Shown here piece by piece: positions 9,150 to 18,313 of a DNA stretch of 64,000 nt. The position numbers and the translations under genes are program-made. The notes beneath the pieces were generated by a model. It did no database searches. It was not told the DNA's origin and saw only the letters and a list, made by a program, of their open reading frames with translations. The stretch is from NCBI RefSeq assembly GCF_004361915.1, contig NZ_SNWP01000011.1, forward strand, positions 620,001 to 684,000, given 5' to 3'. How positions within the stretch are numbered: the stretch's first letter is position 1; each line of letters starts with the position of its first letter. This DNA is from Sediminibacterium goheungense. GTDB taxonomy: Bacteria; Bacteroidota; Bacteroidia; Chitinophagales; Chitinophagaceae.

Positions 9150-11369
9150 ATGATTCGTATGCGGCTACTGGTTTTTATATCTTTCTTACTCAGTGTATTC
9201 CTAAGCCATTATCAGGTAAATGGGCAAAGTGCCATATTGGTAGCATCTGATGGCAAATTTTATGATTTTGATATTGTAAATGGTGTCTGTAGAACTACTG
9301 AAAAAACAAACATCTGCAATCTCAATGTCAGAGGTTTTTCCGTGGCCCAATACAAGAACAAATTGTACTACAATACAGGAGCCGGAGACTTATATGAAAC
9401 AGATTTACAAAATCCGGCTCTCTGCAAACTAATGAGTGTCAGAACAACAGGAGCAAATGCCATGACTACCGATAAAAATGGCACACTGTACTGGGTGTCT
9501 GGTAATATATTATTCAGGCTTCCGAATGGCTGGACAAATGCAGAATTACTGGGAGTCATGCCTTTTAATGCCGCCGGTGACCTGATTTTTTATGGTGACA
9601 AATTACTCATGGCTGCAGATAATAATGGACCTAACCGTAATTTCTGTCTTGTGGAAGTGAACATTACTTCTCCTGGCGATAGTAAAGTGTATATGGAAAC
9701 GCCTGGATATAATATTTACGGCATCATGAATATTTCCAACGGCTGTAATGAGAACAAAGTGTATGTTACTTCCAATAGTTTATTTGGTACAGGAAGCGAT
9801 ATCGTTGAGTTGGATATGGTAAATAAAAGATTAGTAGGTGTTTTTTGTACTGTGCCATTTCAGGTATTTGATGCTGCAAGTATCACAGAAAGCGGAGAAT
9901 TAAAAGGGATCAATATCAATAATATTGCAGTGAAACCGGAATGTGCCAATGCCGGCCTTGGTGAGATAACCGTTGCGGCAACCAGTGCATCAGCATCTTC
10001 CAAACTCTTTTTTTCTTACAATAACAATCCTGCAACAGAGTCTGCTGTGTTTACTAACCTGCCCACAGGCAACTATCCGATTCGGGTTACCAGTTCAGAC
10101 GGATGTTTAAAAGATACATTTGCTATAGTATCTTATGTAGACAGGCTCAAGGTAAGCATGGCAACCGTTCCCGATACCTGTGGTGCTTTGAAAGGTTCTG
10201 TAAGCATCAGTAACCTGAGCAATCATACCGGTATGCGCTTTTCGCTGGATAATGCAGCATATGTAGCAGGTAACATATTTAATAATCTTGGTGCAGGTAG
10301 TAAATCCTTAAAAGTAATTGAGACCAATGGTTGTGTGCTGGATACAAATTTTACAGTAGGTACTTTTCAGCCCCCCATACCTGTAAACTCGTTAAATATA
10401 ACCAGCGCCAATTGTACAAACGCAGATGGCTCGATCGTGATTAACTATGCAGCAAATACCAATGTACAGGGCGCCAGAATTAATGGAGGTGCTGTTCAAA
10501 ATTCGAATCAGTTTAGCAATCTGGTGTCAGGAACTTATCAGTTACAAATCATTACTACCTCTTGTATTTATGATACTACGGTGATCGTGCCCTTAAAAAG
10601 TACCGTTGCACCAACAGTTACTTATATCGCCAATGGGCCTGATTGCGGTACCAAAGCAAACGGATCCCTTCAAATTAATCTTACAGGTACGGTAGCACCT
10701 TATACCTATAGCTTTAATAATTCAGCTTACACTACCAATACCAGTTACCAGCAACTGGCACCCGGTAATTATCCTGTGGCAGTTAAAGATGCGCAAGGCT
10801 GTATTTTTAGCGGATCGGCTACCATTCCTCCTTATGTAGCCAAGCCGGTAAATGTTCAATTCAATACCATACCTGCGGATTGCTGGCAGGGTGCAGGTAA
10901 AGTAACCGTAAATGTAAGCGGTACGGAAGCACCTTATTTTTATCGTATTAACCAACGCTCATTTCAGGCAGGTCAGCAGGCCCAGGGAATACCTGCAGGT
11001 ACCTATATGGTACAGATCAGCAATGGGAACAATTGTCTGATAGACTCAGCACAGGTTACCGTAACCACCCAGAATACACCCGGTGTTATTTGTGATACTG
11101 TGTATGTTCCCACCGCATTTACCCCCAATGCGGATGGTAAAAATGATGAATTGCGCCCCACCGCCGGATCTGTCATTAATAATTTCATTTTCAAGGTGTA
11201 TAACCGGTCTGGGCAGGTTGTTTTTGAGACCCGGGAGCCCGGGAAAGGCTGGAATGGTCGTTACAAGGGTCTGGAACAGCCTCAGGGGGCTTATGTATGG
11301 ACTTTTTCTTATATCACAGCTTCCGGGATAGCTAAAGTATGGAAGGGTACAGCGGTTTTGATACGGTAA
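9150..11369 (+). CDS. T9SS type B sorted surface protein
   Basis: A 739-residue exported protein. The signal peptide ends near residue 26 (VFLSHYQVNGQS). The first 250 residues look propeller-like (repeated short YDFD, LYYNTG, LYWVSG strands) and are followed by several Ig-like or SprB-like repeats with paired cysteines and the recurring pattern GSV/GSI...FSLDNAAY or FSYNNNPA...LPTGNYPIRV. The last about 90 residues (VYVPTAFTPNADGKNDEL, then YNRSGQVVFE, W-G and GAYVWTFSYI) are the gliding-motility-associated, CHU_C-type C-terminal domain that directs type IX secretion. Predicted cell-surface or secreted adhesin-like protein; the ligand is unknown. Confidence 0.9.
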   Translation: MIRMRLLVFISFLLSVFLSHYQVNGQSAILVASDGKFYDFDIVNGVCRTTEKTNICNLNVRGFSVAQYKNKLYYNTGAGDLYETDLQNPALCKLMSVRTTGANAMTTDKNGTLYWVSGNILFRLPNGWTNAELLGVMPFNAAGDLIFYGDKLLMAADNNGPNRNFCLVEVNITSPGDSKVYMETPGYNIYGIMNISNGCNENKVYVTSNSLFGTGSDIVELDMVNKRLVGVFCTVPFQVFDAASITESGELKGININNIAVKPECANAGLGEITVAATSASASSKLFFSYNNNPATESAVFTNLPTGNYPIRVTSSDGCLKDTFAIVSYVDRLKVSMATVPDTCGALKGSVSISNLSNHTGMRFSLDNAAYVAGNIFNNLGAGSKSLKVIETNGCVLDTNFTVGTFQPPIPVNSLNITSANCTNADGSIVINYAANTNVQGARINGGAVQNSNQFSNLVSGTYQLQIITTSCIYDTTVIVPLKSTVAPTVTYIANGPDCGTKANGSLQINLTGTVAPYTYSFNNSAYTTNTSYQQLAPGNYPVAVKDAQGCIFSGSATIPPYVAKPVNVQFNTIPADCWQGAGKVTVNVSGTEAPYFYRINQRSFQAGQQAQGIPAGTYMVQISNGNNCLIDSAQVTVTTQNTPGVICDTVYVPTAFTPNADGKNDELRPTAGSVINNFIFKVYNRSGQVVFETREPGKGWNGRYKGLEQPQGAYVWTFSYITASGIAKVWKGTAVLIR

Positions 11370-11399
11370 CACTATCTTAACTTTTATATAAGAACAGGC

Positions 11400-11431
11400 T
11401 TTGGATATATACGTGTAAACACTTATTTTTG
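11400..11431 (+). promoter_or_regulatory. rpsP promoter
   Basis: TTTG (11400-11403), 20-nt spacer, TATTTTTG (11424-11431). Both boxes match the Bacteroidota housekeeping consensus. The start codon lies 47 nt downstream. Confidence 0.8.
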
Positions 11432-11478
11432 CCGCCTGATTCACCCTATTTCTTAACGCCTATAAATTTCTATTTAAC

Positions 11479-11943
11479 ATGGCAGTAAAAATGAGATTAC
11501 AGAGACACGGCAGTAAAAAACGCCCTTTCTACTTCATCGTAGTGGCCGATGGCCGTGCTCCAAGGGATGGTAAGTTCATCCAGAAGATCGGAACTTACAA
11601 TCCGCTGACTGTTCCAGCAACTATCCAGTTAGACCGTCAAAAAGCACTGGAGTGGCTGAATAAAGGTGCTCAACCCACCGATACAGTTCGCAGAATTCTC
11701 TCTTTCAAGGGAGTGTTGTACCTGAAGCACCTTTTAAGAGGTGTGAAACTGGGTTTGTTTGATGATGCTACCGCTATGACCAAATTCCAGGCATGGCACA
11801 ATGAGCACGAAGCAAATATTACCCGCCGTAATGAAGAGCACAGAAAAAACCAGCGTGCAAAAAGAGCGTACACACCTGTTGTAAAAAAGGTGGAAACCAA
11901 AGCTGAAGAAGCTGCTCCTGCTGAAGGATCTACTGAAGCTTAA
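11479..11943 (+). CDS. rpsP: 30S ribosomal protein S16
   Basis: The first about 80 residues are the S16 core ([40 protein letters not shown]). The protein is 154 residues, longer than the about 80-90 of E. coli S16; the extra C-terminal part is a charged helix ([18 protein letters not shown]) and an Ala/Glu-rich tail, an extension usual in Bacteroidota. It has its own promoter and a strong terminator, so it looks monocistronic here, unlike the rpsP-rimM-trmD operon of proteobacteria. Confidence 0.96.
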   Translation: MAVKMRLQRHGSKKRPFYFIVVADGRAPRDGKFIQKIGTYNPLTVPATIQLDRQKALEWLNKGAQPTDTVRRILSFKGVLYLKHLLRGVKLGLFDDATAMTKFQAWHNEHEANITRRNEEHRKNQRAKRAYTPVVKKVETKAEEAAPAEGSTEA

Positions 11944-11972
11944 TAACGTTGCGTTCAACATACTCCAAAGAG

Positions 11973-12003
11973 GCCCCGATAGCAATATCGGGGCTTTCTT
12001 TTT
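11973..12003 (+). terminator. rpsP terminator
   Basis: GCCCCGATA (11973-11981) pairs with TATCGGGGC (11986-11994) over a GCAA loop, followed by TTTCTTTTT. Confidence 0.93.
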
Positions 12004-12072
12004 GATATCAGATGGCAGATCTCAGATTTGTTTGTATTTATAGTATAAATCTGAGATCTGCCATCTGACATC
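12004..12072. repeat. long inverted repeat before rimM
   Basis: A perfect 22-bp stem (12008-12029 with 12047-12068), extended by three more pairs after one mismatch, with a 17-nt loop. It lies between the rpsP terminator and the rimM promoter and is not followed by a T-run, so it does not look like a terminator. Confidence 0.85.
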
Positions 12073-12087
12073 CTCAAATTCCTATCT

Positions 12088-12095
12088 TATTTTTG
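12088..12095 (+). promoter_or_regulatory. rimM -7 box abutting the start codon
   Basis: TATTTTTG matches TAnnTTTG; a partial -33 (TCTG, 12064-12067) stands 20 nt upstream. Only 4 nt separate the box from the rimM ATG, so the transcript may begin at the start codon. Confidence 0.6.
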
Positions 12096-12099
12096 CCCA

Positions 12100-12624
12100 A
12101 TGGAATCATACATTCACATTGGTCGTATTGTAGCAAGTTTTGGATTAAAGGGAGAAGTAATCGTGCAACATGCATTGGGCAAAAAAACGGCCTTTAAAGA
12201 TGTGAAGGTTTTGTTTGTGGAAGAACAAAAAGGATCTTACCTGCCTTATTTTATTGAAAGCTCTAAAGCAAAGGATCACGATGAAATGTATGTGAAACTG
12301 GAAGGTATTGATACCAAAGAATCGGCCGCAAGAATCAGTACCAGAAATGTATGGTTAAAAGATGCGGATTTTCGAAAACTGGCAGGTAAAACATCACCTA
12401 TATCTTTATTGGGGTATACCGTTATTACAGATGAAGATGAAAACCTCGGTCCTGTAGAAGAAGTAATTGAACAGCCACACCAGGTATTATTAAGACTCAC
12501 CCTCGATGGTAACGAAGCATTGATACCCTTACATGAAGAAACCCTGGATGGAATAGACCATGAAAAAAAAGTAATCCACGTGGTATTACCAGATGGATTA
12601 CTTGATATTTACAGGGGGCAATAG
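12100..12624 (+). CDS. rimM: ribosome maturation factor RimM
   Basis: The assembly factor for the 30S head domain that binds S19. At 174 residues it has family length, with the N-terminal RimM barrel (HIGRIVASFGLKGEVIVQ) and the C-terminal PRC-barrel (LLGYTVITDEDENLGPVEEV, then NEALIPLHEETL). Separated from rpsP by a terminator, a 22-bp inverted repeat and its own promoter box, so it appears to be expressed apart from S16, its usual operon partner. No trmD follows. Confidence 0.95.
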   Translation: MESYIHIGRIVASFGLKGEVIVQHALGKKTAFKDVKVLFVEEQKGSYLPYFIESSKAKDHDEMYVKLEGIDTKESAARISTRNVWLKDADFRKLAGKTSPISLLGYTVITDEDENLGPVEEVIEQPHQVLLRLTLDGNEALIPLHEETLDGIDHEKKVIHVVLPDGLLDIYRGQ

Positions 12625-12786
12625 CTAATGGCTTATAGCCTATGGCCTATAGCATATGGTTTATGGCAGATAGTTCAATATATACAATAAGCTGATAGAC
12701 TATAGCTAATGGCCAATAGTATATAATTTAAAGTAGATAGTTTAATATACGCTATAGGCTATTACCCATAAGCCATACGCTATATG
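12625..12786. repeat. TATAGCC/TATGGC word hairpin
   Basis: About 160 nt between convergent genes, made of variants of TAATGGC, TTATAGCC and TATGGCC on the left and GCTATAGG, TAAGCCAT on the right. Arms pair imperfectly. The words match those at 3999, 29800 and 44841. Confidence 0.75.
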
Positions 12787-13413
12787 TTATCTCGCAAGTT
12801 TCTTCAGATCAAAATCGATCACTCTTGTTGTACTTACTGCATTCGCTGCCTGTAGTGCTCTTTCGGCCTGAAGTATATGTCTGTAATGATGTGCTATAAA
12901 AAACAGCAAAGTATCTCCCAGTTTCAGCTTCACCAGTTTTGAAATAGAGATGGCACAACTTGCCTTATTCAGGTCAACGTCCTGGGCAGCTTCCAGTAAG
13001 TTTAAGAGTCGTTCCTGCTGTTCAATAAATTCAGCAATCACTTTATAGCTGTCTGTATTACTTTGCGGATAATGATCTTTAGGGGATGACATTTTTTTGG
13101 TAACCGTACCATCATTACCCGGCATCATCAATTTGGTAAAATAATTGCCCAGCCAGCCAGCTTTAAAATGTGTAGCAGGTCCGTATCCCTTTTCTTTGGC
13201 TTTTTTAATAGCTTTTTCTATTTCAGGCAGGTAAAAACGTCCATAACTGTTCAGGTGCTCAAGGCATTGCGTAGCACTCCATTTCTCCGGGGCTGTTTTA
13301 TAGCCAAACTGGCTATGTCTGATCATCTGCCATTCGCTGATGGCTTTGTTTAAAAATGATTCTGTCTGTTCCTGTAACTCAATTAAGAGTTTGCTTGATG
13401 GATAGGTCGGCAT
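12787..13413 (-). CDS. DinB-like four-helix protein
   Basis: A 208-residue protein of the DinB/YfiT-like superfamily (unrelated to the polymerase gene dinB at 15774). It has the helix PEKWSATQCLEHLNSYG near residues 43-59 and LLFFIAHHYRHILQAERAL near the C terminus; the histidines of HL and HHYRH are the expected metal ligands of the fold. Members include bacillithiol-dependent and other thiol transferases; the substrate of this one is unknown. No signal peptide. The upstream gap holds a repeat hairpin, so it is probably transcribed separately from the Crp gene. Confidence 0.8.
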   Translation of the reverse strand: MPTYPSSKLLIELQEQTESFLNKAISEWQMIRHSQFGYKTAPEKWSATQCLEHLNSYGRFYLPEIEKAIKKAKEKGYGPATHFKAGWLGNYFTKLMMPGNDGTVTKKMSSPKDHYPQSNTDSYKVIAEFIEQQERLLNLLEAAQDVDLNKASCAISISKLVKLKLGDTLLFFIAHHYRHILQAERALQAANAVSTTRVIDFDLKKLAR

Positions 13414-13458
13414 TGTATTTTATTTTTGTTATAGCAAAGCTGCAACAGCCAGCTGTTT

Positions 13459-13485
13459 AAAATCTTGGCGCAAACCAAGATTTTT
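13459..13485 (-). terminator. hairpin after Crp/Fnr gene
   Basis: AAAATCTTGG (13459-13468) pairs with CCAAGATTTT (13475-13484) over a 6-nt loop. On the minus strand the stem ends in TTTT. It could terminate the S41-Crp transcript. Confidence 0.55.
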
Positions 13486-13624
13486 GGAATGGTGAATGGT
13501 GAATGGTGAGTAGTGAGTAGTCAGTAGTCAGTAGTCAGTAGTCAATGCTGAATATAGGCCACTAAATTACTCACTACTCACTCTATTCTCATTAACAATT
13601 GACAATTCACCATTCACCATTCAA
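13486..13624. repeat. composite GAATGGT/TAGTGAG/TAGTCAG hairpin
   Basis: The left arm runs through three words in order, GAATGGT (about 3 copies), TAGTGAG (about 2) and TAGTCAG (about 4). The right arm (13563-13624) carries ACTCACT, then degraded words, then ATTCACC copies. The outer right end overlaps the stop codon of the Crp/Fnr gene. Confidence 0.85.
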
Positions 13625-14214
13625 AGCCTCACCCTCCCAAGCAATTTACTAAAGGTAGTAGCATCAATTCCTAAATAAGAAGCGAGGTATTTATGCGGAA
13701 TCAATCTTAGTACATGCGGACTTCGTTTGAGGAGTACTTTGAATTTCTCTTCAGCCGAAAAACATTGTAATTCAATCTGTCTCTCCAAAACGCCGGCGAG
13801 TGAGAAAGCAGTAGCTTTTCTGATCAGGGTTTCGAAATTATGGTAACGTAACATCAGATCATTTACCTGTTGATAGGTGGTTCTGATAAATTCACTAGCG
13901 GTAAGTGTTTCCAAAAAATAACGTGATGGGGTTTGTGTTAAGAAAGAATCTGCTACGCCTGAAAAAGAAAAAGGGTAAGTGAAAACAATCGTAGCCTCTT
14001 TTTCATCATCGCCAGCATAAAAAGCCCTTTGTACGCCTTCTGTTACAAAATATAAGTACCGTTCTGTTTCGCCTTGTTTGGTAAGTATGGTTTTTCTTTT
14101 CGCAGTATAGGGTTGCCAGCAGTTCGCAAAATCATCCCATTCATGGTCCTGTAAAGGATGAATGTTATGGCAGAATTGCCTTAGTTCCGTTAAAGTGTTA
14201 CGATCGGTATTCAA
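13621..14214 (-). CDS. Crp/Fnr family transcriptional regulator
   Basis: A 197-residue protein with the cyclic-nucleotide-binding beta roll (ILTKQGETERYLYFVTEGVQ, then FTYPFSFSGVADSFL) and a C-terminal helix-turn-helix (LIPHKYLASYLGIDATTFSKLLGRV). It lacks the Arg-Ala-Ser phosphate cassette for cAMP and the Fnr cysteines, so the effector is unknown, as in most Bacteroidota members of this group. It begins 10 nt after the S41 peptidase stop, so the two form an operon. It ends inside a repeat hairpin, which may vary its last residues between strains. Confidence 0.88.
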   Translation of the reverse strand: MNTDRNTLTELRQFCHNIHPLQDHEWDDFANCWQPYTAKRKTILTKQGETERYLYFVTEGVQRAFYAGDDEKEATIVFTYPFSFSGVADSFLTQTPSRYFLETLTASEFIRTTYQQVNDLMLRYHNFETLIRKATAFSLAGVLERQIELQCFSAEEKFKVLLKRSPHVLRLIPHKYLASYLGIDATTFSKLLGRVRL

Positions 14215-14224
14215 AATCGGATCA

Positions 14225-15667
14225 TTAGTTTAATATCCAATTTACGGCTGTTTCCAATACCCTGTCTTTTTTCTGTCTGAGATCGTTGGCATTCGGTTTT
14301 ACGATAACATCCGGAACAACGGGTCCAAAATCCTTTTCATCCTTATTGGCCCTGGTAAACATTTTTGTAGAACCCCTGGCAATGATATAACTATTGGGTA
14401 ACATGAAATTGAACATCTCACCAAAATCATTCGGTGATTCGCCCGTAGGTTCTCCAAAGGTTTTAGCCAGCTGATAACTCACTACACCATCTGCCAACAT
14501 ATTGGCACTTGAAAAAGTACCTGTGCCAATCAGAAAAGCCACTTTTCCGGAAAAGAAAGGTTCTCTGGCCTCGGGCTGTGTTAACTGCTGGTTGATGTAA
14601 ATATAGGTATCGCCATCTTTCTGGCTCATATAAAACCTGTTGTCTGCTTCATTATAATTTGTCTGTCCTTTCAGAAAGGTTTTATAGGGGGCACTTATTT
14701 TCCATTTCATCCCACCGGCCAAAATATAAGGCTTTCGGTTAAAGTATCGAATCAGCAATTCTCCCAGCTGAGAATCTCCGCCACCATTTTCACGCAGGTC
14801 AATAATTAATCCTTTCGCACTGCTGTCTTTTAATTGCTGGAAAGTTTCATCGAGAAATTTTTCAAAAGGTTCCGCTTTATCGTTGCGCATACTTCTGTAA
14901 TTGAGGTATCCGATCTGGTTCGTTAAAAAACGAAATTCATAGGGCTTATTGCCCTGGCTATTCATTTTGGCGGCCAGAGCACGATTGATACTATCGGCCT
15001 GTGCTCTTGAAAAACCAGCTACTGTAACGCTTCTCTTTTCTCCATTTTCTTTAATGGCTTCGATCTGAAATGGACTATGAATACCATCCAGAAATAAAAG
15101 CTTCCGGCTGTAAAAACCTACCTGTTCATATTTCCAGGTATCCAGACCACCAAATAATTGCAGGTATCGTTTATTGAGTTCTTCAACTGTGATACCATTT
15201 ATACTTACAATGCGGTCATTCATTTCCAGCTGCTGAGCAGCACTCAGATCATAAGAAATACGCCATGCATCTTTTTCTGCTTTCCGGATCATAAAAGGGA
15301 AACGTAAACTGTTATTATACAGGCTATCTGTAATACGACTGCTTACCAGACCCAGATGGCCCTCATTTAAGGCAGCACTAAGTTTACTGAATAGAAAAAC
15401 GATTTGAAAATGATTCAGGCTATCGCTGTATTCATTGAGTAACTGGTTGCCTAAGGCAGTTAATTGCTGTTTGCTTATAAAATGATAGAGATTAACATGT
15501 GAGGCTTCCATGGTTTCCAGCCAGAAAGTAACATCATTGCGTACCTTTTCTTTGGCAATTTTCTGATAATAGAAACCAGCCGGATGCTTTTCTTCATAGG
15601 CAATAGAGGGTTGACTCACTGCTGCGGTTGTTACTATTGATAGAAAAAGGATGATCAGGATTTTCAT
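14225..15667 (-). CDS. S41 family peptidase, exported
   Basis: A 480-residue protein with a signal peptide (MKILIILFLSIVTTAAVSQ). The fold is that of C-terminal processing (tail-specific) proteases and related S41 hydrolases: a PDZ-like middle region (residues about 140-215, EMNDRIVSINGI), then the catalytic core with GLIIDLRENGGGDS near 286-299 and the serine nucleophile region GTGTFSSANMLADG (Ser386/Ser387). Many Bacteroidota S41 proteins of this shape act in the periplasm on unknown substrates. First gene of an operon with the Crp/Fnr regulator; its own promoter is annotated upstream. Confidence 0.88.
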   Translation of the reverse strand: MKILIILFLSIVTTAAVSQPSIAYEEKHPAGFYYQKIAKEKVRNDVTFWLETMEASHVNLYHFISKQQLTALGNQLLNEYSDSLNHFQIVFLFSKLSAALNEGHLGLVSSRITDSLYNNSLRFPFMIRKAEKDAWRISYDLSAAQQLEMNDRIVSINGITVEELNKRYLQLFGGLDTWKYEQVGFYSRKLLFLDGIHSPFQIEAIKENGEKRSVTVAGFSRAQADSINRALAAKMNSQGNKPYEFRFLTNQIGYLNYRSMRNDKAEPFEKFLDETFQQLKDSSAKGLIIDLRENGGGDSQLGELLIRYFNRKPYILAGGMKWKISAPYKTFLKGQTNYNEADNRFYMSQKDGDTYIYINQQLTQPEAREPFFSGKVAFLIGTGTFSSANMLADGVVSYQLAKTFGEPTGESPNDFGEMFNFMLPNSYIIARGSTKMFTRANKDEKDFGPVVPDVIVKPNANDLRQKKDRVLETAVNWILN

Positions 15668-15684
15668 CTGAGAAATTTAAGGGT

Positions 15685-15715
15685 CAAACGTACAAACACC
15701 GGTCATTGTTACAAT
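15685..15715 (-). promoter_or_regulatory. promoter of S41-Crp operon
   Basis: On the minus strand ATTG (15715-15712), a 19-nt spacer, then TACGTTTG (15692-15685), an exact TAnnTTTG. The start codon follows 17 nt later. Confidence 0.65.
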
Positions 15716-15773
15716 CACATAAATGGGGGATTGTTAGCAAATGGGCGAACTTAAATTTTTATCTTAGCTTCTG

Positions 15774-16937
15774 ATGGCCGATCCGCAACGATATATAGCG
15801 CATTTTGATCTCGACTCTTTTTTTGTAAGTGTAGAGATGCTCAATGACCCCTCTTTAAAAGGGAAAGCGGTTATTGTGGGAGGCTCACGCGATAGAGGGG
15901 TGGTTACTACCTGCAGTTATGAGGCACGTAAATTCGGTGTAAAAAGTGCTATGCCTATGAAAACCGCAATGCGGTTATGTCCGCATGCTATATTGGTTCG
16001 GGGAACCAGAGGTGAGTATAGCCGTTATTCGCGTTGGGTAACAGAAATTATTGCCGCCAAAGCACCTTTGTTTGAGAAGGCTTCTATTGATGAATTCTAT
16101 ATAGACCTTACAGGTATGGATCGTTTTTTTGATCCCTATCAGTGGACCATCGATTTACGAACAGAAATTATTGAAAAAACACAGTTGCCCATTTCATTCG
16201 GTCTGGCTACGAATAAAATGGTTGCTAAAATAGCAACGGATGAAGCAAAGCCCAATGGATACCTTTTTATAAAGCCTGGTATGGAAAAGGCTTTTCTTGC
16301 GCCACTACCTGTCAGCAAATTTTCAGGTGTGGGAGAAAGCACTTTCAAAACCTTACAGTCGATGGGTATTCATACCATCAAAGATGTTAGTGAAACAGCC
16401 ATAGAAGTACTCGAGAAGAAATTGGGTAAATGGGGAACGGATCTTTGGTATAAATCTCAGGGTATACATGAAGGGCAGGTACATGCTTACCATGAGGCCA
16501 AGTCTATATCTACAGAAAATACTTTTGAAGAAAACAAGACGGATGTAAATTTTCTGTTGAGTGAGCTAGTTCGTATGACGGAAAAAGTGGCGTATGAGTT
16601 GAGGCAGGATGATAAACTCACCGGATGTATAGCAGTCAAAATACGCTACCCCGATTTTGAAACTACTTCACGCCAAACTACCATTGATTATACTTTACGG
16701 GATGATGAGTTGATACCTGTAGCTATCGATCTTTTTCATAAACTATACCGTAAAGGGCAACCGGTACGGTTATTAGGCGTTCGTCTGAGTGAGCTTACTA
16801 ATCATGCGGTACAGGGGAGTTTATTTGATGATGCTGAAAAGAAAAATGAACTCTATAAAGCGATTGATGATGTGAAAAATAAATTTGGCAAAGCATTACT
16901 TCAAAAAGCCAGAACGGTGAAGAAAAAAGAGGGTTGA
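15774..16937 (+). CDS. dinB: DNA polymerase IV
   Basis: Y-family translesion polymerase, 387 residues. Catalytic acidic residues are Asp12 in HFDLDSFFVSVE and Asp106/Glu107 in ASIDEFYIDLTG. The palm, fingers and thumb are followed by the little-finger domain (residues about 240-355, with VKIRYPDFETTSRQ). The C terminus (KARTVKKKEG) has no obvious clamp-binding motif; QGSLFDD at about residue 345 is the best candidate for one. Divergent from the S41 operon. An imperfect -7 box (TATCTTAG, 15760-15767) precedes the start. No LexA box was recognised. Confidence 0.95.
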   Translation: MADPQRYIAHFDLDSFFVSVEMLNDPSLKGKAVIVGGSRDRGVVTTCSYEARKFGVKSAMPMKTAMRLCPHAILVRGTRGEYSRYSRWVTEIIAAKAPLFEKASIDEFYIDLTGMDRFFDPYQWTIDLRTEIIEKTQLPISFGLATNKMVAKIATDEAKPNGYLFIKPGMEKAFLAPLPVSKFSGVGESTFKTLQSMGIHTIKDVSETAIEVLEKKLGKWGTDLWYKSQGIHEGQVHAYHEAKSISTENTFEENKTDVNFLLSELVRMTEKVAYELRQDDKLTGCIAVKIRYPDFETTSRQTTIDYTLRDDELIPVAIDLFHKLYRKGQPVRLLGVRLSELTNHAVQGSLFDDAEKKNELYKAIDDVKNKFGKALLQKARTVKKKEG

Positions 16938-17035
16938 AAGTGTAGGCTCAGTACACTGTATTTATTCCTATGTAATGAAAATTTCGGAGTAAAAAACATT
17001 CTGTATCTTACTACATAAAATAGTAAAATTTCACC

Positions 17036-18313
17036 ATGAGAAAAATGTTATCCCTCATTGTAGGCGTATTGATATTATCAGCAGCCACATCACAGCGAAA
17101 TGTGATTCATTGCGGACAGATGGTAGATGTAAGAAATCTTCAGCTGCTTAAAGAAATGACCATTATTACAGAAGGTAATAAAATTGTTGATGTGCTGAAG
17201 GGTTATGCAGTAGCAGGAGCTGGGGATAAGGTGATTGACCTGAAATCGAAAACTGTAATGCCGGGTTTAATTGATATGCATGTGCATATGGAAAGTGAAA
17301 CCAATCCAGGTAAATACATGGAAACCTTCACTTTTAATCCTGCAGATTATGCGTATCAATCTGTTGTTTTTGCAGAAAGAACATTAATGACAGGTTTTAC
17401 TGCTGTACGGGATCTGGGTGGAAGTGGCGTGAATATTTCTTTGCGTAACGCCATTAACAAAGGATTGATTAAAGGACCTCGTGTATATACTGCCGGAAAA
17501 TCGATTGCGACAACCGGTGGGCATGCTGATCCCACTAATGGATACAGAAGAGATCTGATGGGCGATCCTGGTCCGGAAGCGGGTGTGGTAAATGGTCCGG
17601 ATGAAGCCGCTAAAGCAGTGCGTCAGCGTTATAAGGAAGGCAGTGATGTCATTAAAATAACTGCATCGGGTGGTGTATTGAGTGTGGCCAAGAGCGGTGA
17701 GAATCCACAGTTTACAGAAGCAGAAATCAAGGCAATTGTAGCCACTGCAAAAGACTATGGTTTTAAAGTCGCTGCACACTGTCATGGTACAGAAGCCATG
17801 AAGCGTGCGGTAAATGCAGGTGTGAATTCTATTGAACATGGTACTTATATGACGGAAGAAGTGATGGAACTGATGAAAAAAATGGGAACCTATTATGTTC
17901 CTACAATTACTGCAGGAAGATCAGTAGCAGATTCAGCAAAGAAACCTGGCTATTATCATGAACTGGTAACACCCAAAGCATTGGCTATTGGCCCAAAAAT
18001 TCAGGGAACATTTGCCAATGCCTATAAAGCGGGTGTCAAAATAGCTTTCGGTACAGATGCAGGTGTATATGCACATGGTAAAAACTGGCTTGAGTTTGTG
18101 TATATGAATGAGGGCGGTATGTCCGCTTTGGAAACCATTCGCTCAGCTACCTTATATGCCGCTGATTTATTAGGGGATGACAGAATCGGCGTAATTGAAA
18201 AAGATAAGCTGGCAGATATTGTTGCGATTGATGGCGATCCGGTAAAAGATATCCGCTCTATGGGTAAAGTAAAATTTGTAATGAAGAATGGAGTGGTGTA
18301 TAAACAGGAATAG
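17036..18313 (+). CDS. secreted amidohydrolase (imidazolonepropionase-like)
   Basis: A 425-residue metal-dependent hydrolase with signal peptide (MRKMLSLIVGVLILSAATSQ). Metal-centre residues are visible: His82/His84 in LIDMHVHME, Lys207 in DVIKITASGG (the carboxylated bridging lysine), His248 in AAHCHGTE, His268 in IEHGTY and Asp341 in FGTDAGV. The closest relatives I know are exported Xaa-Pro dipeptidase-like or aryldialkylphosphatase-like amidohydrolases; the substrate cannot be fixed. It ends convergently with a pseudouridine synthase gene, with a repeat hairpin in the gap. Confidence 0.92.
   Translation: MRKMLSLIVGVLILSAATSQRNVIHCGQMVDVRNLQLLKEMTIITEGNKIVDVLKGYAVAGAGDKVIDLKSKTVMPGLIDMHVHMESETNPGKYMETFTFNPADYAYQSVVFAERTLMTGFTAVRDLGGSGVNISLRNAINKGLIKGPRVYTAGKSIATTGGHADPTNGYRRDLMGDPGPEAGVVNGPDEAAKAVRQRYKEGSDVIKITASGGVLSVAKSGENPQFTEAEIKAIVATAKDYGFKVAAHCHGTEAMKRAVNAGVNSIEHGTYMTEEVMELMKKMGTYYVPTITAGRSVADSAKKPGYYHELVTPKALAIGPKIQGTFANAYKAGVKIAFGTDAGVYAHGKNWLEFVYMNEGGMSALETIRSATLYAADLLGDDRIGVIEKDKLADIVAIDGDPVKDIRSMGKVKFVMKNGVVYKQE

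Noticed and set aside
15774..16937. SOS-type control of DNA polymerase IV
   Set aside because: No recognisable LexA operator in the divergent promoter region; only an imperfect -7 box was found.
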